Shown here: positions 6,569 through 10,201 of the stretch, in pieces
How the letters are laid out: every line of letters starts with the position of its first letter
Position numbering within the stretch: position 1 is the stretch's first letter
Assembly: GCA_003641405.1 (NCBI GenBank)
Contig: QNAF01000072.1
Location: 1-10,201 of the forward strand
Origin: Candidatus Zixiibacteriota bacterium
GTDB taxonomy: Bacteria > Zixibacteria > MSB-5A5 > GN15 > FEB-12
Direction: 5' to 3'
DNA length: 10,201 bases
Translations under genes and position numbers: made by a program
Notes under the pieces: generated by a model
What the model was told of the DNA's origin: nothing
The model's input: only the letters and a program-made list of their open reading frames with translations
Databases searched by the model: none

Positions 6569-7326
6569 ACAGCAATTGTCTCCTTTGGATGTGATGCCGC
6601 CGTCAACTCACGCAACGAACCAAAACCGGGGTCGCGCTCAAGACGGGTACCCATTACTATGAACGAAGCACCGGCATTTACCAGCGCCGCGCAGTCGTCA
6701 GGAGTCTGAAGACCTCCTCCTACCAGCAACGGAATATCCACAGTCTGAGAGACAGCGTGTACCATGTCCAACGGCACCGCCAGTTGAGCGCCTGACCCGG
6801 CTTCGAGATAGGCCAGCTTCATTCCCATATACTGCGCGGCTAATGCATGAGCGCACGCAATATCCGGTTTGTCGCGCGGAATCGGAAGGCTCCCGGAAAT
6901 GAACTGCACCGAGGTCAGCGGTCCGGACTCAATCAGCATATACCCCGTCGGAATGGCTTCCAGTCCTGACGCCTTGACAAACGGTGCGCCCTTGACCTGT
7001 TCATCAATCAGGTACTGAGGATTGCGACCGGATATCAGAGAAGTAAACAAGATAGCATCAGCGTGCGACGTAATCTGCGTAAACGAACCGGGGAATATGA
7101 TCACCGGCAGGGGTGTCATCGACTTGATCTCTTTGACCGCATACGCAAAGTTACCTGCCATCATAAACGACGTTCCCACCAGGATGGCGTCAACGCCACT
7201 ATCGGCGGCTGCTTCCGCCAGCGCCAGGTAATCTGTCTCAGGAGAGCGATCAGGATCGATCAATAACAAGAACCCACCGCCACGCCTTTCCCTGGCGTCC
7301 ATCAGTGCCTGGTATACTTCAGCCAT
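6565..7326 (-). CDS. Geranylgeranylglyceryl phosphate synthase family protein (GGGPS/PcrB)
   Basis: Enzymes of this TIM-barrel family join a polyprenyl diphosphate to sn-glycerol 1-phosphate, giving the first ether bond of archaeal-type lipids (GGGPS) or heptaprenylglyceryl phosphate (PcrB of Firmicutes). The 253-residue protein shows LLLIDPDRS (20-28, metal-binding aspartates), GTS (51-53), PVIIFPGS (74-81), HADAILFTSLISGRNP (88-103), EAIPTGYMLIESG (123-135), PIPRDKPDIACAHALA (148-163), YLEAGSGA (173-180), VGGG (202-205) and VMGTRLE (224-230). The PIPRDK...AHALA segment resembles group II GGGPS, seen in Bacteroidetes and some Euryarchaeota, more than Bacillus PcrB, so a C20 substrate is likely but not proven. 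The start is ATG 7326: AAGGA (7334-7338, within the last alaS codons) lies seven bases upstream. The open frame reaches 7521, but those extra residues are alaS read out of frame. It follows alaS by four bases and overlaps gmhA by four. Confidence 0.92.
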   Translation of the reverse strand: MAEVYQALMDARERRGGGFLLLIDPDRSPETDYLALAEAAADSGVDAILVGTSFMMAGNFAYAVKEIKSMTPLPVIIFPGSFTQITSHADAILFTSLISGRNPQYLIDEQVKGAPFVKASGLEAIPTGYMLIESGPLTSVQFISGSLPIPRDKPDIACAHALAAQYMGMKLAYLEAGSGAQLAVPLDMVHAVSQTVDIPLLVGGGLQTPDDCAALVNAGASFIVMGTRLERDPGFGSLRELTAASHPKETIAV

Positions 7327-7330
7327 CAGT

Positions 7331-10078
7331 TTATCCTTGTTTCTCGCTGAGCATCTTCTCCGCTTCGTCGAACAACTGCTGTGCGTCGGTTCCAATCGGC
7401 ACCCCACCCTGGGCAAAATTCGGCTTACCGCCGCCGCGCCCGTCGAATTTCGCCAATAGGTCTTTGGCCAGTTTGCCGGCATGTATGCCGTGTGACTTGA
7501 TAGCCGTAGCGCTGGCCGCAAGCATGACTGTGACTTTTTCCCCGGTGGTACCCATCGTCAGCGCGACCACCGGAACATTCTGATCCTTTCGGCTGTCGAT
7601 CCAGGCCGACATGGAGTCACGATCCGTCTCGTCAAAACCGTGTGTCCACAAACTGATCCCAGCAACCTTGATCTCGGTGCCGACCGTCTGTCCACCACCA
7701 GCAACAAGTTCCGTCTTGGCTTTCTTCAACTCTTTCTGGAGCGAAGACGCCGTCTCTTTGAGTTGCTCGATCCCAGCCAGCGCTTCACTTTCTGTCCGAT
7801 TGACCAACAAGCTTGCCCGGCGACGGAACTCCTTGTTTTCGAGCATCTGTTTCTGTGCCTCGCGACCTGTGATCGCTTCCATGCGACGTACACCGGATGC
7901 AATCCCCGTCTCAAGCGTCACGAAGAACGGCCCTATCTGGCTGGTGTTGTTCACGTGTGTACCGCCACACAGTTCGATAGAGAACTCGTGCTCATCCTCG
8001 CCAATAAACACGGTCCATACTACATCGCCATACTTCTCGCCAAACAGTGCCATCGCGCCCTTGGCCTTCGCTTTGTCTACAGTCAATTCCCGAGTGACTA
8101 CTTCCCAGGCGCCGAGTATCTGTTCGTTAACGATTCGCTCGACTTCAGCAATTTCGTCAGGCGTCATAGGCTGATGGTGAGAGAAGTCGAACCGTAGCCG
8201 GTCCGGACCGACATATGATCCCGATTGCTTGACATGTTTGCCGAGTACTTTGCGCAGTGCAGCATGCGCGAGATGGGTAGCGGTGTGGTTGCGCATGATA
8301 TCCAAGCGGCGGTCGGCATCGACCGTGGCGGTGACCTTCGTTCCCTCCTTGAGATCATTGAGTTCACCGCTGACAAGCGCGCCTTCATGAAGATAAACGT
8401 CGTTGTGCAAGTGTACGGACATGACATCGAGTCGTGCACCATTGGTTGTGATAACACCTGTGTCGCTGGTCTGACCACCTGCTTCAACATAAAACGGAGT
8501 TTGATTCAGAACGACGAATACATGAGGAATCTCTTCACCCGACACCTTTTGAGATCGATATGTATCCTGCACTTCACATTCAGTTGATAGCGTTCCACGT
8601 ACAAACTCCGTCGCAGGATACTGGATGTTTTCCCCATCGAGTATCTTCGTGATCAAACGTGCCTTCGATTCAAACTTCCCCCCCGCCCTTGACCGTTCCT
8701 GCTGTTGACGCATACGCTCTTCAAATCCCTCGACATCAACGCTGAGGCCATACTTCGCGGCTTCGATCTGTATCAGATCAAGCGGAAATCCGCATGTGTC
8801 GTACAAACCAAAGGCGGTCTCGCCGTTGATTGTGTAGCCCTTGCCCTTCAATTCCTTGTGAATAGACCACTCTCGGTTACGCACTTGAGACGTATGTGGA
8901 CCCAGAAAAGCAAGCGTCTTGCCTTTCTTGTCTGGAAAAGCAAGGTTGTATGCAATCGTGAAGACTTTCTCACACCCGGTGTCAAGCGTGCAGCAAAACG
9001 ATTCTTCTTCGGATTTAATCACATTCATTACGTGCTGTTGTTTTTCGCGAATCTCCGGGTAGGCGTTCCCCATCTCGTTGACCAGCACCGGCACCAGCTT
9101 GTGGATGAACGGCTCGTTCGCGCCCAGTTCACGCCCGTGGCGAGCGGCTCGTCTGAGAATCCTTCGAAGCACATATCCTCGTCCCTCGTTAGAGATACCG
9201 GCGCCGTCAGCCAGCGCGAATGTCAGCGCCCGGACATGATCGGCGACGACATGGTGCGACGAGATATTGTCGGCATACCGTGTCCCCGTAAGATCAGACA
9301 CAGCGGCAATCAAGTTCTTGAAAATATCAATGCCGTAGTTGCTGTCGACATTCTGCATTATCGCCGCTATTCGTTCAAGACCGGCCCCGGTATCGACGGA
9401 TGTCTTTGGAAGCGGCGTGATAGTGCCGTCGGCAGATCGTTCATACTGCATGAACACCAGGTTCCAGAACTCTACAAAGCGATCTGTTTCACCGTTGACA
9501 ACATCGTTCGGTCCGGTACCGTACTTCTCTCCGCGGTCGAAATGGATTTCACTGGACGGCCCACAAGGACCGACATCACCCATCGCCCAGTAATTGTCTT
9601 TTTTGCCGAACCGCATCACCCGACCGTTTTTCAACTCAGGGGCTATCTTCTCCCACAACTCAAACGCCTCGTCGTCCTCTTCATAGACACTGGCGTACAG
9701 ACGGTCTTTCGGCAGTCCAAGGTCCCTGGTTACCCATTCCCAGGCGTAGGCAATGGCCTCTTCCTTGAAGTAATCCCCAAACGAGAAATTGCCCAGCATT
9801 TCGAAAAACGTGTGATGCCGCGCGGTGAAACCGACATTGTCCAGATCGTTGTGCTTGCCACCGGCACGGATACATTTCTGTGTACTGGTAGCGCGGGGTG
9901 CTTCCGGTTTGCGTTTGCCGGTGAATATATCCTTGAACTGGTTCATCCCGGCATTGATAAACAGGATGGTCGGATCCTCAAACGGAATCACCGGTGAGGA
10001 AGGCACCAGTCGGTGGTCGTGTTTCTGGAAATAATCCAGAAATGATTTTCTTATATCAGCCGTCTTGATTTTCGCCAA
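7331..10078 (-). CDS. alaS: Alanine--tRNA ligase AlaS
   Basis: AlaS charges tRNA-Ala and hydrolyses mischarged Ser- or Gly-tRNA-Ala. With a start at TTG 10078 it has 915 residues, longer than the 876 of E. coli. The class II core shows NAGMNQFKD (42-50), RATSTQKCIRAGGKHNDLDN (62-81), ARHHTFFEMLGNFSFGDYF (86-104) and GAGLERIA (231-238, motif 3). The editing domain has EAGGQTSDTG (532-541), the zinc-site HTATH (598-602) and CGGTH (704-708). The C-Ala domain carries GRGGGKPNFAQGG (880-892). Between TLDTG (364-368) and NGETAF (418-423) it has about 33 more residues than E. coli, and the usual LYDTYGFP reads LYDTCGFP (425-432). The start is fixed by family similarity (KTADIRKSFLDYF at 5-17); no ATG or GTG fits. 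It overlaps the recX end by 23 bases, and GGAAGAGG lies against the TTG. The open frame to 10189 is recX out of frame. Confidence 0.97.
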   Translation of the reverse strand: MAKIKTADIRKSFLDYFQKHDHRLVPSSPVIPFEDPTILFINAGMNQFKDIFTGKRKPEAPRATSTQKCIRAGGKHNDLDNVGFTARHHTFFEMLGNFSFGDYFKEEAIAYAWEWVTRDLGLPKDRLYASVYEEDDEAFELWEKIAPELKNGRVMRFGKKDNYWAMGDVGPCGPSSEIHFDRGEKYGTGPNDVVNGETDRFVEFWNLVFMQYERSADGTITPLPKTSVDTGAGLERIAAIMQNVDSNYGIDIFKNLIAAVSDLTGTRYADNISSHHVVADHVRALTFALADGAGISNEGRGYVLRRILRRAARHGRELGANEPFIHKLVPVLVNEMGNAYPEIREKQQHVMNVIKSEEESFCCTLDTGCEKVFTIAYNLAFPDKKGKTLAFLGPHTSQVRNREWSIHKELKGKGYTINGETAFGLYDTCGFPLDLIQIEAAKYGLSVDVEGFEERMRQQQERSRAGGKFESKARLITKILDGENIQYPATEFVRGTLSTECEVQDTYRSQKVSGEEIPHVFVVLNQTPFYVEAGGQTSDTGVITTNGARLDVMSVHLHNDVYLHEGALVSGELNDLKEGTKVTATVDADRRLDIMRNHTATHLAHAALRKVLGKHVKQSGSYVGPDRLRFDFSHHQPMTPDEIAEVERIVNEQILGAWEVVTRELTVDKAKAKGAMALFGEKYGDVVWTVFIGEDEHEFSIELCGGTHVNNTSQIGPFFVTLETGIASGVRRMEAITGREAQKQMLENKEFRRRASLLVNRTESEALAGIEQLKETASSLQKELKKAKTELVAGGGQTVGTEIKVAGISLWTHGFDETDRDSMSAWIDSRKDQNVPVVALTMGTTGEKVTVMLAASATAIKSHGIHAGKLAKDLLAKFDGRGGGKPNFAQGGVPIGTDAQQLFDEAEKMLSEKQG
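7334..7338 (-). promoter_or_regulatory. Ribosome-binding site fixing the GGGPS start
   Basis: AAGGA on the minus strand, formed by the last two sense codons of alaS, lies seven bases before ATG 7326. It supports that start over the longer open frame and suggests that the GGGPS gene is translated by ribosomes finishing alaS. Confidence 0.7.
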
Positions 10079-10201
10079 CCTCTTCCGTTCTTTGCTGCAG
10101 CGTTTCAAAAGCGGTCCTGGCTGCGTCGTAGCCAAACCCGCGCCGTGACAGGTAATTATAGGCCTTACTGCGGGCAGTTTCAACATCAAACTGCTGAAGG
10201 C
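10056..10201 (-). CDS. recX: Regulatory protein RecX, C-terminal end
   Basis: A frame entering from beyond the window ends at TGA 10058-10056 and shows 47 residues. KAYNYLSRRGFGYDAARTAF (12-31) matches the last three-helix repeat of RecX, with the family's typical basic-aromatic RRGF...AA...A pattern. RecX binds RecA filaments and limits recombinase activity. The order recX then alaS is conserved in many bacteria (recA-recX-alaS in E. coli), which supports both calls. The stop lies 23 bases inside alaS in another frame. The N-terminal repeats, the start and any recA gene lie outside the window. Confidence 0.85.
   Translation of the reverse strand, partial: LQQFDVETARSKAYNYLSRRGFGYDAARTAFETLQQRTEEVGENQDG

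Noticed and set aside
7327..7521. 65-residue N-terminal extension of the GGGPS-family protein
   Set aside because: It is the alaS C-terminus read in another frame, and a good ribosome site directly precedes ATG 7326.
8705..9997. Plus-strand open frame of 430 codons
   Set aside because: It lies wholly opposite alaS, whose full set of motifs fixes the minus strand as coding; the plus-strand translation has no recognisable domain and the frame is open only as a by-product of alaS codon use.

Overview
All genes that can be supported in this window lie on the minus strand, so transcription runs from high to low coordinates. The genes suggest a Gram-negative bacterium of the FCB superphylum, possibly a candidate phylum such as Zixibacteria. 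The pointers are a two-helix DUF3098-type membrane protein (a family best known from Bacteroidetes), a group II-like geranylgeranylglyceryl phosphate synthase, a large secreted protein ending in a FlgD/T9SS-sorting-like domain, a CBM9/DUF5916 surface protein, and GmhA plus an O-antigen-ligase-like protein, which imply an LPS outer membrane. The phylum is an inference from gene content, not something read directly.

Layout in transcription order. (1) 10201-4416 is one tightly packed gene run: the C-terminal end of recX, alaS, a GGGP-synthase-family gene, gmhA, an O-antigen-ligase-like gene and a DUF3098 gene. Neighbours overlap or are separated by at most 24 bases, and several Shine-Dalgarno sequences sit inside the previous gene. 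The recX-alaS order is a conserved bacterial arrangement; the genes behind it add envelope functions (ether-lipid backbone, heptose precursor, glycan ligation or polymerisation). (2) 4376-2628 holds the C-terminal part of a large secreted protein that has no signal peptide and no convincing start, so it is probably 5'-truncated. (3) 2627-2407 is a short non-coding stretch with a consensus-like promoter, a ribosome-binding site, a possible 19-residue ORF and a strong rho-independent terminator. (4) 2303-1197 is rsgA, the ribosome-maturation GTPase. (5) 1196-647 is a gene-poor stretch with a nested palindrome close to the rsgA stop and a possible promoter. (6) 646-1 is the N-terminal part of a secreted CBM9/DUF5916 protein that continues past the window edge.

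Three published-style start choices are corrected here. rsgA starts at 2303, the GGGP synthase at 7326 and alaS at a TTG at 10078; in each case the longer open frame adds residues with no family similarity. I saw no tRNA, rRNA, CRISPR array, transposase or phage gene. The most interesting points are the ether-lipid enzyme inside an alaS/LPS gene run, the headless secreted protein, the small promoter-to-terminator unit before rsgA, the nested palindrome after rsgA, and an insertion in AlaS.
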